Below, piece after piece: positions 1 through 10,371 of a stretch of 39,679 bases of DNA (its first letter is position 1; every line of letters begins with the position of its first letter). Made by a program: the position numbers and the translations under genes. The notes under the pieces are model-generated. The model did not search any database. It was not told where the DNA came from and worked only from the letters and a program-made list of their open reading frames with translations. The stretch spans positions 1-39,679 of the forward strand of contig DATJZY010000168.1 of NCBI GenBank assembly GCA_035577985.1, in the 5' to 3' direction. The stretch comes from Candidatus Eisenbacteria bacterium. GTDB lineage: Bacteria; Desulfobacterota; Binatia; DP-6.

Positions 1-507
1 TCCGAGCTCGTCGCGGGCTTCGCGACGGAGTACTCGGGCATGCGGAACCTCCTCTTCTTCATGGCCGAGTGGGGGAACCTCTACGTCATCGGCGCGATCG
101 TGACCACGCTCTTCCTCGGCGGCTGGCAGATCCCGTTCACGTTCGAGAGCAAAGTCGTGCAGCACCTGCTCGAGTTCGCGACGTTCTTCTTGAAGGCCTA
201 CGGCGTGGGCGTGCTGGTGCCGATCTGGCTGCGCTGGACGCTGCCGCGCATCCGCGTCGACCAGATGATGAGCATGTGCTGGAAGTATCTCGTGCCGATC
301 GCCTTCGTGAACCTCATCGGGACGGCCGCCTGGATGATCTGGTCGCCGGTCTGGCTGCAGGTCGTGACGCGGATGGTGCTCGTCGTCTCGGCGGCGGCGG
401 CCACGATGATGTTCGCGCACCGGGTGGTGTACCACCTCGAGTACGCGAAGCTCACGCGCGCCCACCTGCTGTTCAACCCGCTCGCCACGACGCGCTCCCC
501 GGGGTGA
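1..507 (+). CDS. nuoH: NADH-quinone oxidoreductase subunit H, C-terminal part
   Basis: This is the 3' end of NuoH, the membrane subunit of respiratory complex I that lies at the quinone site and joins the peripheral arm to the proton-pumping arm. The frame is open from base 1, so the start lies outside the window; 168 residues are present. The segment SGMRNLLFFMAEWGNLYVIG near the beginning is typical of NuoH, as are the closing hydrophobic helices with the LRWTLPRIRVDQMM stretch, where arginine and aspartate face the quinone channel. The stop TGA at 505-507 is six bases before nuoI, as expected for a nuo operon. The identification is firm; only the length is incomplete. Confidence 0.95.
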   Translation, partial: SELVAGFATEYSGMRNLLFFMAEWGNLYVIGAIVTTLFLGGWQIPFTFESKVVQHLLEFATFFLKAYGVGVLVPIWLRWTLPRIRVDQMMSMCWKYLVPIAFVNLIGTAAWMIWSPVWLQVVTRMVLVVSAAAATMMFAHRVVYHLEYAKLTRAHLLFNPLATTRSPG

Positions 508-512
508 CGACG

Positions 513-1058
513 ATGGGCCTCGCGACCTACTTCCGCAGCATCAAGGACGCCATCGCGACGATCGGCGAGGGCATGGCGATCACGGCGTCGCACATGGTGC
601 GGAAGCCGTTCACGATCGAATACCCCGATCGCTTGCCCGACGGCGTCCGCATCCAGGACACGCTGCCGTTCCGCTACCGCGGCATCCTGGAGGTCGACCT
701 CGAGATCTGCACGGCGTGCCTCGCCTGCGAGCGCGCGTGTCCCATCGACTGCATCGTGATCGAAGCCGAGAAGGACAAGGCCGCCGGCGGCCTTGTCATG
801 ACGCGCTTCGACATCGACATGGCCAAGTGCATGTACTGCGGTCTGTGCAGCGAGCCGTGCCCGACCGGGTCGATCCATCACACGCCCGAGTTCGAGGGCG
901 CCGACTACTCGCTCGAGAGCCTCGTGCGGCGTTTCGTGCGGGCTCCCACCGTCGCCTACCGGCCGAAGAAGGCGGGCGAGACCGACCCGGTGATCAAGCC
1001 GATCCTCGATCGCGGCATGCGCTACCTCGCCGAGTTCGCGAAGGGCGGCGAGTCGTAG
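513..1058 (+). CDS. nuoI: NADH-quinone oxidoreductase subunit I (two 4Fe-4S clusters)
   Basis: NuoI is the peripheral-arm ferredoxin subunit of complex I that passes electrons towards the N2 cluster and quinone. The 181-residue product carries two CxxCxxCxxxCP motifs: C66, C69, C72, C76 and C106, C109, C112, C116, each set binding one 4Fe-4S cluster. The N-terminal amphipathic region (ITASHMVRKPFTIEYPD) is the usual membrane-contact segment. The ATG at 513 gives a normal family length; the frame runs open further upstream only because it overlaps nuoH in another frame. It follows nuoH by five bases, but 120 bases separate it from nuoJ, which is unusual in an otherwise overlapping operon. Confidence 0.97.
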   Translation: MGLATYFRSIKDAIATIGEGMAITASHMVRKPFTIEYPDRLPDGVRIQDTLPFRYRGILEVDLEICTACLACERACPIDCIVIEAEKDKAAGGLVMTRFDIDMAKCMYCGLCSEPCPTGSIHHTPEFEGADYSLESLVRRFVRAPTVAYRPKKAGETDPVIKPILDRGMRYLAEFAKGGES

Positions 1059-1178
1059 CGCTCGGGACGCCGTCGGGGGCGCATCGCGTTTGCCCCCCCT
1101 CGGACCATTTGGTACAGGCCTCCGACTTCGACTCCGACGCCCGTGGTGTGACCCAAGTTACCGTGTGAGCTGCGAATA
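1059..1178 (+). other. nuoI-nuoJ intergenic segment with a G/C stem-loop
   Basis: This 120-base spacer is the only sizeable gap in the nuo operon. It contains GGGGGC at 1075-1080 and GCCCCC at 1092-1097, which can pair as a six-base stem over an 11-base loop, and a short direct repeat CTCCGAC-N5-CTCCGAC around 1121-1139. There is no T-run after the stem, so it does not look like a strong intrinsic terminator. It could be an RNA-processing or translation-control element, or simply spacer. I see no convincing Shine-Dalgarno sequence just before the downstream GTG at 1179. Confidence 0.35.
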
Positions 1179-1679
1179 GTGCCGATCACGACTGCCGTAT
1201 TCTACCTCCTGGCGACGTTCACCGTCGTCTGCGCGCTCGGCGTCGCGCTCTCGAACAACATCATGTACTCGGCGTTCTCCCTCATGGGGACGCTGCTCGG
1301 CGTGGCGGGCACGTTCGTCGTCCTCGGGGCCGACTTCCTCGGCGTCGTCCAGCTCCTCGTCTACGTGGGCGGCATCCTCGTCCTCACGATCTTCGCGGTC
1401 ATGCTGACGCACCGGATCGCCGACGTGCACGTCTCGAACCGCGCCGTCGCACGGCCCCTGGCCGTGGTCCTCGTCGGCGGGGTGTTCGCCTGGTTGGTGC
1501 GCGCCGGGACGGCGGCGACCTGGGTCGCGAAGGAGGCGACCGCGCCCCAGCCCACGACCTATGGGATCGGGAACGCCTTCCTCACCGACTACGTGCTCCC
1601 GTACGAGATTGCATCGCTCGTCCTCCTGGTCGCGTTGATCGGCGCGGTCGTCGTCTCACGCAAGGAGATCCGCGGCTGA
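1179..1679 (+). CDS. nuoJ: NADH-quinone oxidoreductase subunit J
   Basis: NuoJ is a small membrane subunit of the complex I proton-pumping arm. The 166-residue product has about five hydrophobic helices and the family hallmark GVVQLLVYVGGILVLTIFAVML, which includes the helix carrying the conserved pi-bulge. It begins with GTG at 1179; no in-frame ATG lies close upstream and the first helix starts at residue 6, so this start fits. No clear ribosome binding site is visible. The stop overlaps the nuoK start (TGATG at 1677-1681), showing tight coupling with the next gene. The C-terminus is normal for the family. Confidence 0.95.
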   Translation: MPITTAVFYLLATFTVVCALGVALSNNIMYSAFSLMGTLLGVAGTFVVLGADFLGVVQLLVYVGGILVLTIFAVMLTHRIADVHVSNRAVARPLAVVLVGGVFAWLVRAGTAATWVAKEATAPQPTTYGIGNAFLTDYVLPYEIASLVLLVALIGAVVVSRKEIRG

Positions 1680-1986
1680 TGGAGGGGGTGACGGTCACCC
1701 ACTTCGTCGTCCTGTCGGCGATCCTCTTCTCGCTCGGGCTCTTCTGCGTCGTCACGCGCCGGAACGCGCTCGGCATCCTCATGGGGATCGAGCTCATCCT
1801 CAACTCCGCCAACGTCAACTACGTCGCCTTCGCTCGTTACGGCCAGACCGGCTACGACGGCCAGGTCTTCGCCATCTTCGTCATCATGCTCGCAGCCGCC
1901 GAGGCGGCCATCGGGCTCGCGATCGTGCTCGGCATCTACCAGACGTTCGAGACCATCGACGTCGACGCCACGGATCGGCTGCGGGG

Positions 1987-1990
<4 letters not shown>
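1679..1990 (+). CDS. nuoK: NADH-quinone oxidoreductase subunit K
   Basis: NuoK is a three-helix, MrpC-like subunit of the complex I membrane arm. The product has 103 residues, the standard length. The two buried glutamates needed for proton transfer are visible as E38 (in MGIELILNSANVN) and E75 (in LAAAEAAIGLAI). The ATG at 1679 overlaps the nuoJ stop, and the TGA at 1988-1990 overlaps the nuoL ATG as ATGA, so translation is likely coupled on both sides. Nothing is unusual. Confidence 0.97.
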
Positions 1991-4134
<2,144 letters not shown>

Positions 4135-4145
4135 GAAAGCGACGA

Positions 4146-5705
4146 ATGGAACACTTGCTCTCAGGGATGGTCTTCTTCCCGCTCGTCGGAGCGGCGATCG
4201 TGCTGTGCCTGCCCTCGAAGCAGGTGGGCCTCATCCGAGGCACGGCGACGGCGTTCACGATTCCCGGCCTCTTGGGCGCGTTCTCGCTCTTCCAGCGCTT
4301 CAACCCCGAGGGCGGCTTCCAGTTCATCGAGCGGGCGGCGTGGATCCCCGCCTACAACATCGAGTACTTCGTCGGCGTCGACGGCATCAGCGTCACCATG
4401 GTGCTGCTGACGGCGCTCCTCTCGACCCTCTGCATGGTCGCGTCGTTCGGGATCGAGAAGGCACCGAAGGGCTACTTCGCGCTCTTCCTGCTGCTCGAGA
4501 CCGGCATGATCGGCACCTTCGTCGCGCTCGACTTCTTCCTCTTCTACGTCTTCTGGGAGGTGATGCTGCTCCCGATGTACTTCCTCATCGGGATCTGGGG
4601 CGGCCCGCGGCGCGAGTATGCGGCGATCAAGTTCTTCCTCTACACGCTGCTCGGCTCGGTGCTGATGCTGGTCGCGCTGCTCTACCTCTACTTCACGCCG
4701 ACGCCGCACAGCTTCGACATGACGAAGCTCGGCGTGCTGGTGGCCGACAAGATTCCGCTGAAGGTGCAGATGGTGCTGTGGCTGGCGCTCTTCATCGGCT
4801 TCGCGATCAAGATTCCCGCGTTCCCCTTCCACACCTGGCTGCCCGACGCGCACGTGGAAGCGCCCACGGCCATCTCGGTCATCCTGGCCGGCGTGCTCCT
4901 GAAGATGGGGACGTACGGCATCCTGCGGATCAACTACGGCATCCTCCCGGCGGCGACGCTGGCGCCGATGTCGGACCTCGTCCCGGGCCTGGGCGGCCTC
5001 AGCGTCGCCTTCGTCGTGCTCGCCGCGCTCGGCACGTTCAACATCATCTACGGCGCCCTGTGCGCCATGGCGCAGCAGGACCTGAAGAAGCTGGTCGCGT
5101 ACTCCTCGATCAGCCACATGGGCTACGTGATGCTCGGCATGGCCGCCTTCACCGACCAAGGCATCAACGGCGCCGTGCTGCAGATGTTCAACCACGGCAC
5201 GATCACCGCCATGCTGTTCCTGCTGGTGGGCGTCATCTACGACCGTGCCCATCACCGCGACATCAACGGCTTCGGCGGCCTCGCGTCGATCATGCCGCGC
5301 TACACGTTCGTCACCGGCTTCGCGTTCTTCGCCGCGATGGGCATCCCCGGGCTCTCGGCCTTCATCTCCGAGGTGCTCGTGCTGCTCGGGGCGTGGAAGG
5401 TCTATCCGCTGCTCACCGTCATCGCCGCCAGCGCCGTCGTGCTGACGGCGGGCTACATGCTGTGGGCGCTCCAGCGCATGTACCTGGGCGCGCCGAACCC
5501 GAAGTACGCGGACAAGGGCTGGGAGATCAACGGCCGCGAGATCTTCACGCTGGTGCCGCTCGCGATCATCGTGCTCGTGCTCGGCATCTACCCGAAGATC
5601 ATCCTCGACATGCAGGATCCCGCGCTCCGGCAGCTGAACACGCACGTCACCAGCGCCTCGCAGCCCGCCGCACGGGCCATGCGGGTCGCGTCGGTCGGCG
5701 AGTAG
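4146..5705 (+). CDS. nuoM: NADH-quinone oxidoreductase subunit M (antiporter-like)
   Basis: NuoM is the middle antiporter-like, proton-translocating subunit of complex I. The ATG at 4146 gives 519 residues, close to the family norm, and is preceded by an AGGAAA ribosome binding site at 4133-4138. The essential channel residues are present: E138 in YVFWEVMLLPMYF (equivalent to E144 of E. coli) and K222 in GFAIKIPAFPFHTWLPDAH (equivalent to K234). About 14 hydrophobic helices are evident. The frame stays open upstream within nuoL, but that part is out of frame with NuoL and not hydrophobic in the family pattern. It lies between nuoL and nuoN in the operon. Confidence 0.97.
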   Translation: MEHLLSGMVFFPLVGAAIVLCLPSKQVGLIRGTATAFTIPGLLGAFSLFQRFNPEGGFQFIERAAWIPAYNIEYFVGVDGISVTMVLLTALLSTLCMVASFGIEKAPKGYFALFLLLETGMIGTFVALDFFLFYVFWEVMLLPMYFLIGIWGGPRREYAAIKFFLYTLLGSVLMLVALLYLYFTPTPHSFDMTKLGVLVADKIPLKVQMVLWLALFIGFAIKIPAFPFHTWLPDAHVEAPTAISVILAGVLLKMGTYGILRINYGILPAATLAPMSDLVPGLGGLSVAFVVLAALGTFNIIYGALCAMAQQDLKKLVAYSSISHMGYVMLGMAAFTDQGINGAVLQMFNHGTITAMLFLLVGVIYDRAHHRDINGFGGLASIMPRYTFVTGFAFFAAMGIPGLSAFISEVLVLLGAWKVYPLLTVIAASAVVLTAGYMLWALQRMYLGAPNPKYADKGWEINGREIFTLVPLAIIVLVLGIYPKIILDMQDPALRQLNTHVTSASQPAARAMRVASVGE

Positions 5706-5710
5706 GCCGG

Positions 5711-7192
5711 ATGGACTCGACGCAGAGCCTCGCCTGGTTCGTCCCCGAGCTGATCCTCTCGGGGACGGTGCTCGTGCTCATCTTCTTCGACCTCATCGCG
5801 GTTCAGCGCGACGAGCGCGCGAGCGGCGTCGGCATCGTGGCGCTCGCCGGCGCGATCGCCGCCGTCGTGACGTCGCTCGCCCTCTGGGGCGCGGCGCCCA
5901 CCTGGCTCTTCGGGCGCATGATCGTGCTCGACCCGTTCGCGGTCTTCTTCAAGGTGCTGCTCGGCCTCTCGCTCGTGGCCGCGATCCTCATGTCGCTCGG
6001 CTCGCGCGAGGTGGCGGGGCGCGCGAACGAGGGCGAGTACTACACGCTGCTCGTCTCGAGCGGCCTCGGCATGCTGCTGATGGCGTCGGCGGGCAATCTC
6101 TTGATGGCGTACCTGTCGCTCGAGTTCGTGAGCCTCACGTCGTACGTGCTGACCGGCTTCCTGCGTCACAACCGGCGCTCGGGCGAAGCGGCCCTCAAGT
6201 ACCTCATCTACGGCGGCGTCGCGTCGGGCGCGATGATCTACGGCATGAGCTGGATCTTCGGCCTCACGGGCTCGATGGACTACGGCGTCATCGCCCAGCG
6301 TGTGGTCGCGCTCGACGCGCAGAGCCAGGGCGCGCTCTTCGTGGCGCTGCTGCTCGTGCTCGCGGGCTTCGGCTACAAGATCTCGGCGGTGCCGTTCCAC
6401 ATGTGGGCGCCCGACGTCTATACCGGCGCGCCCATCCCCGTGACGGCGTTCCTCGCCGTCGGCTCGAAGGCCGCGGGGTTCGCGATCCTCCTGCGCTTCT
6501 TCAACTTCGGCATCGGCGACGCGGCCGAGTCGGTGGTGCCCGGTGGCGTGGCCTTCCTGTCGCTCTTCATGGCCATCTGCTTCCTCACCATGACGCTCGG
6601 GAACCTGGCCGCGCTGCCGCAGCAGAACGTCAAGCGGCTGCTCGCGTACTCGTCGATCGCGCACGCGGGCTACGCGCTCCTCGGCGTGGTCGTGTTCCGC
6701 GAGGAGGGCGTGCGCGCCGCGCTCGTGTACCTCGCGGTCTACTACCTGATGAACCTCGGCGCCTTCTGGGTGGTCATGCTGGTCGCGAACCAGACCGGGC
6801 GCGAGGACGTCGAGAGCTACCACGGGCTCGCCTGGCGCGGCGGGGCGGCGCCGGCGGTCGCGCTCACGGTCTTTCTCGCCTCGCTCGCCGGCCTGCCGCC
6901 GCTCGCGGGCTTCATCGGCAAGTTCTACGTGTTCGCGGCCGGCATCCGCGGCGGCGCGGTGGCCCTGGTCGTGGCCGGCGCGCTCAACAGCGTCGTGTCG
7001 CTCTACTACTATTTCCGGATCGTGAAGGCGATGTTCTTCGAGGAGCCGACGGTGGACGAAGCGACGCTGCAGTTCCCGCCCTTCGGCGTCGGCGCCCTCG
7101 TCGCCCTCGCCACACTGACGATCGTGCTCGGCGTGTACTTCGGCCCGCTCTACGACGTGGCCGGCACGGCGATGCACGTGTTCCGCGGCTGA
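5711..7192 (+). CDS. nuoN: NADH-quinone oxidoreductase subunit N (antiporter-like)
   Basis: NuoN is the proximal antiporter-like subunit of the complex I membrane arm. The ATG at 5711, five bases after the nuoM stop, gives 493 residues. The conserved proton-channel glutamate is E138 in LMAYLSLEFVSLTSYVLTGF, and the helix-7 lysine lies in GFGYKISAVPFHMWAPDVY. The segment LPQQNVKRLLAYSSIAHAGY is also typical. It is the last nuo gene; rsmI follows after 12 bases and may share the transcript. Confidence 0.97.
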   Translation: MDSTQSLAWFVPELILSGTVLVLIFFDLIAVQRDERASGVGIVALAGAIAAVVTSLALWGAAPTWLFGRMIVLDPFAVFFKVLLGLSLVAAILMSLGSREVAGRANEGEYYTLLVSSGLGMLLMASAGNLLMAYLSLEFVSLTSYVLTGFLRHNRRSGEAALKYLIYGGVASGAMIYGMSWIFGLTGSMDYGVIAQRVVALDAQSQGALFVALLLVLAGFGYKISAVPFHMWAPDVYTGAPIPVTAFLAVGSKAAGFAILLRFFNFGIGDAAESVVPGGVAFLSLFMAICFLTMTLGNLAALPQQNVKRLLAYSSIAHAGYALLGVVVFREEGVRAALVYLAVYYLMNLGAFWVVMLVANQTGREDVESYHGLAWRGGAAPAVALTVFLASLAGLPPLAGFIGKFYVFAAGIRGGAVALVVAGALNSVVSLYYYFRIVKAMFFEEPTVDEATLQFPPFGVGALVALATLTIVLGVYFGPLYDVAGTAMHVFRG

Positions 7193-7204
7193 CGGGGCAC
7201 CTCG

Positions 7205-8053
7205 ATGGCCGGTGGCGTCCTCTACGTCGTCGCCACGCCGATCGGGAATCTCGAGGACGTGACCCTGCGCGCCCTGCGCGTGCTGCGCGAGGTGGACGTC
7301 GTCGCCGCCGAGGATACGCGCCGCACGCGCGTGCTGCTCCAGCACCACGGGATCGCGAAGCCGCTCGTCGCCTACCACGACGCCGTCGAGCGCACGCGCG
7401 CGCCGGGCCTGGTGGAGCGGCTGCGGCGCGGCGAGAGCGTGGCGCTCGTCTCGGACGCGGGCACGCCGGGGATCGCCGACCCGGGCTATCACCTCGTCCG
7501 GCAGGCCCTCGTGGCGGGCGTGCGCGTCGTGCCGATCCCCGGGCCGTCGGCGGTGGCGGCCATCACGTCGGTCGCCGGGCTCCCCGTCGACCGGTTCGCG
7601 TTCGAGGGGTTCTTGCCGAACCGCTCGGCGGCGCGCCGCCGGCGCCTGGGGGAGCTGGCGCGCGAGGCGCGAGCGCTCGTCTTCCTCGAAGCGCCGACGC
7701 GCGTCGTCGCGATGCTGGACGACGCCCTGGGCGCGCTCGGCGATCGCGAGGCGGTGGTCGGGCGCGAGCTGACCAAGCTCCACGAGGAGATCCTGCGGGG
7801 CCGCCTCTCGGACGTGCGCGCGGCGCTCGCGGGCCGCGCGAAGGTGCTGGGCGAGCTCGTGATCGTGGTGACAGGCGCGCCGGACGCGGCCGCGGGTGGC
7901 ACACCCCTCGACCTCGACGCCCAGATCCGGCGGCTGCGCGCCGAGGGGCTCGGCGTCCGCGACGTCGCGGCGCGGCTGGCGGCCGAGACGGGCCGGCCCC
8001 GCCGCCAAATCTATCAGCGGGCGCTCGAGCTCCAGCGCGGCGGAGCGGCCTGA
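7205..8053 (+). CDS. rsmI: 16S rRNA (cytidine1402-2'-O)-methyltransferase
   Basis: RsmI uses S-adenosylmethionine to methylate the 2'-O of C1402 in the ribosomal P site. The 282-residue product has the TP-methylase (tetrapyrrole methylase) fold: the N-terminal GVLYVVATPIGNLEDVTLRA, then VAAEDTRRTRVLL, VSDAGTPGIADPGY, and PGPSAVAAITSVAGLP, in family order. The C-terminal segment ending GRPRRQIYQRALEL is a normal RsmI tail. The ATG at 7205 is 12 bases after nuoN, so it may be co-transcribed with the nuo operon. Its last 40 bases overlap the 3' end of the convergent PAP2 gene on the other strand. Confidence 0.95.
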   Translation: MAGGVLYVVATPIGNLEDVTLRALRVLREVDVVAAEDTRRTRVLLQHHGIAKPLVAYHDAVERTRAPGLVERLRRGESVALVSDAGTPGIADPGYHLVRQALVAGVRVVPIPGPSAVAAITSVAGLPVDRFAFEGFLPNRSAARRRRLGELAREARALVFLEAPTRVVAMLDDALGALGDREAVVGRELTKLHEEILRGRLSDVRAALAGRAKVLGELVIVVTGAPDAAAGGTPLDLDAQIRRLRAEGLGVRDVAARLAAETGRPRRQIYQRALELQRGGAA

Positions 8054-9165
8054 GTCGGGCGTCCGAGCGCGAAGGTCGGCGCACGCGGCAGCAGCTCGAA
8101 CTGGTGCGTGCCGGGCTCCAGCGTCGGCAGCGCGAACGCCAGCGTCCGCCAGTCCGCCCGCAGCGGCTGCACGCCCACCGGCGTGCCGTCGATCAGCAGC
8201 TCGAGCCGGTTGGCCGCCATCGCGACCCCATCGAGATGCGTGCGGGCGACGAGCTTCAGGACGGCGCTGCGGCCGTTTCGCACCTCGACCCACTGCTTGC
8301 CGAGGGTCGGCGCCAACAGCGTGTACTCCGTCGCGCCCGCGGTCGGCGGAATGAGTCCATCGTCGTCGATCTCGACCGCGAACAGCGAATCGTGATTCTG
8401 GGGCAGGCCGTCCGGTTTCGCGCCATCGAGCCGTGAAGGCGAGGGAAGGGCGATCCGGCTGCCGGTGGCGGCCGAGACGCAGATCGCCATCAGGATGGCG
8501 GGCGTCGCGAGCAGGAGCCGCCGCGTGACGGCGGGCCGGGGAGCCGGAGCCAGCGCGACCCAGGCGGTCCCGAGCAGCAGGCTCGCCGTCACGTCCGTCA
8601 GCCAGTGGCGGGCAAGGACGACCCGCGTCACGGCGACGGCGAGCACGTACACACATCCGCCGACCGCCAGAGCCGCGCGCAACGGTCCGACGCTTCCATG
8701 GGGATCGCGGGGTGGTGCCAGGCGCCACGCGGTTCCGAAGCACAACGCCGCGTTCATCACGTGGCCGCTCGGAAAGCTGTCGCCCACGACGTTCCACGGT
8801 AGCGCCGCAGGCCGAACCCGGTGGAAGACGGCCTTCAGGGCCCAGGCGAGGACCAGTCCGACCGCAAGCTGGACGAGGATCGCAGCGATCCGCCACGCGT
8901 CCTCGCCGCGCCGAAGCGCGAGGACGATTCCAGCCACCACCAGGGCCGCACCGACGAACGGCGCGGCGTGCGTGACGGCCACGAGCGCCCGTGCGGCCTC
9001 GCTCGTCTGGAGGGAACGAGCGGCCGAGCCGACGTACGCGTCCAGCCACTCGAGCCGTCCGTCCAGGAGCAACGTCTGGACGCCGAAGCCGAGGAGCGCG
9101 GAGATGCCGAGAACGACGTGCCTCGGACCCGGCACCCGGTCGTGTCGTTCCGAAGGCACCGCCAT
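8014..9165 (-). CDS. PAP2-family membrane phosphatase with extra C-terminal domain
   Basis: This is a PAP2-type (PF01569) lipid or undecaprenyl-pyrophosphate phosphatase-like membrane protein of 383 residues. All three catalytic motifs are present: K111-x6-RP (118-119), PSGH at 132-135, and R181-x5-H187-xxx-D191, set among about six hydrophobic helices. After residue 220 one more hydrophobic helix is followed by about 150 residues predicted to be beta-rich (LELLIDGTPVGVQPLRADWR and a closing LEPGTHQFELL), resembling a carbohydrate-binding-like sandwich. Such a domain is not part of simple PAP2 enzymes. The ATG at 9165 starts just before the first helix; a longer frame upstream lies opposite the divergent gene. 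Substrate unknown; a role in lipid-linked glycan turnover is an inference. Confidence 0.85.
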   Translation of the reverse strand: MAVPSERHDRVPGPRHVVLGISALLGFGVQTLLLDGRLEWLDAYVGSAARSLQTSEAARALVAVTHAAPFVGAALVVAGIVLALRRGEDAWRIAAILVQLAVGLVLAWALKAVFHRVRPAALPWNVVGDSFPSGHVMNAALCFGTAWRLAPPRDPHGSVGPLRAALAVGGCVYVLAVAVTRVVLARHWLTDVTASLLLGTAWVALAPAPRPAVTRRLLLATPAILMAICVSAATGSRIALPSPSRLDGAKPDGLPQNHDSLFAVEIDDDGLIPPTAGATEYTLLAPTLGKQWVEVRNGRSAVLKLVARTHLDGVAMAANRLELLIDGTPVGVQPLRADWRTLAFALPTLEPGTHQFELLPRAPTFALGRPTQAAPPRWSSSAR

Positions 9166-9262
9166 GATCTTAGCGGCTGGATCCTGTAGGCCGCGTGAAG
9201 GCGCCGGGCCTGCGCGGTCGCGGGTTGAGATCGAGCGCCGGCTGGGCGAGAAGGAGCCCGCC

Positions 9263-10339
9263 ATGGCGATCGTCGTCACGCGGGACTTCGACAAGACGCG
9301 CGAGCAGCTCACGGGCTGGCTCGCGCGGCGGCTGCCGGCGGGCTCGCGACCGGCGCTCTCGGCGCTCGAGATCCCGCAGGGCGCAGGCCACTCGAACGAG
9401 ACGCTCCTCTTCGAGGCGACGTGGACCGAGAACGGCGCCGAGCGCAGCCAGCGCTTCGTCGCGCGCGTGAAGCCGTCGGGCAGGGCAGTCTTCCCCGAGT
9501 ACGACATGCGCCTCCAATTCGACTGCATGGACGCGCTGCGGAAGCGCACGCGCATTCCGGTGCCGCACTGCGTGTGGTTCGAGGAGGACGCGTCGGTGGT
9601 CGGGCAGCCGTTCTACGTGATGGAGCGCGTCGACGGGGTGGTGCCGTCGGACAATCCGCCGTTCGCGGTCATGGGCTGGCTCGCCGAGGCGTCGCCCGAG
9701 GACCAGGCGAAGCTCTGGCGCCGCTCGCTCGAGGTGCTGGCCGATCTCCACGCGCTCGACTGGCGTGCGATCGGGCTCGGCTTCCTCGATCGCCCGCAGT
9801 ACGGCACGACCGGGTTCGAGCAGCAGCTCGGCTACTACGCCGACTACCTGCCGTGGGCGAAGGCCGGCGTGTCCCACCCGCTCCTCGACGACACCTTCGC
9901 GTGGCTCCAGGCGAACAAGCCGCGGGACCTCGGCCCCGTCGTCCTCAACTGGGGCGACGCGCGCATCTCGAACATGATGTACCGGGATTTCACGCCGGTC
10001 GCCGTCCTCGACTGGGAGATGGCGTGCACCGGCCCGGCCGAGGTCGACCTGGCGTGGTTCTGGTACATCTCGTACTTCCTGACCGAGGGACTCGGCATCC
10101 AGAACCTGCCGGGCTTCCCCGATCGCGCCGGGCACGCGGCGATCTACGAGTCGATCACCAAGCGGCCAGTCCGGAACCTCGACTATTTCGAGGTGTGGGC
10201 GGCCTTCCGCTTCGGCGTCGTCATGGTCGCGATCGACGAGATGATGCGCGTCCACGGCGTCGACCTCGGCGCAGCCTCGCCGTCGGGTCTGGCGCTCGGC
10301 GCCCTCGAGCAGACGCGCGCGAGACTCGACGCGGCCTGA
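9263..10339 (+). CDS. APH-like phosphotransferase family protein
   Basis: This 358-residue cytosolic protein belongs to the aminoglycoside-phosphotransferase/choline-kinase-like superfamily (PF01636). Visible kinase features are the candidate ATP lysine K70 (FVARVK), the hinge YVMERVDG (118-125), the catalytic loop LNWGDARISN with D232 and N237, and the metal-binding D250 in AVLDWEMACTGPAEVDLAW. The canonical catalytic-loop histidine is replaced by asparagine and tryptophan (NWGD), as in a common subgroup often linked to fatty-acid or acyl-CoA genes. It is not evidence of antibiotic resistance. The ATG at 9263 follows a GAAGGAG ribosome binding site; much of the open frame upstream is antisense to PAP2 and was excluded. 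The natural substrate is unknown. Confidence 0.85.
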   Translation: MAIVVTRDFDKTREQLTGWLARRLPAGSRPALSALEIPQGAGHSNETLLFEATWTENGAERSQRFVARVKPSGRAVFPEYDMRLQFDCMDALRKRTRIPVPHCVWFEEDASVVGQPFYVMERVDGVVPSDNPPFAVMGWLAEASPEDQAKLWRRSLEVLADLHALDWRAIGLGFLDRPQYGTTGFEQQLGYYADYLPWAKAGVSHPLLDDTFAWLQANKPRDLGPVVLNWGDARISNMMYRDFTPVAVLDWEMACTGPAEVDLAWFWYISYFLTEGLGIQNLPGFPDRAGHAAIYESITKRPVRNLDYFEVWAAFRFGVVMVAIDEMMRVHGVDLGAASPSGLALGALEQTRARLDAA

Positions 10340-10371
10340 GCCGTTCGCGCACCGGTTCGGCGGGCGCACGG

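Noticed and set aside
5588..9049. Long minus-strand open frame opposite nuoN and rsmI
   Set aside because: Low-complexity Arg/Asp/His-rich translation, antisense to recognised genes; a composition shadow.
9263..10339. Reading the APH-like protein as an antibiotic-resistance gene
   Set aside because: The catalytic loop (NWGD) and overall sequence fit the broad phosphotransferase family found with lipid metabolism genes, not known aminoglycoside kinases.
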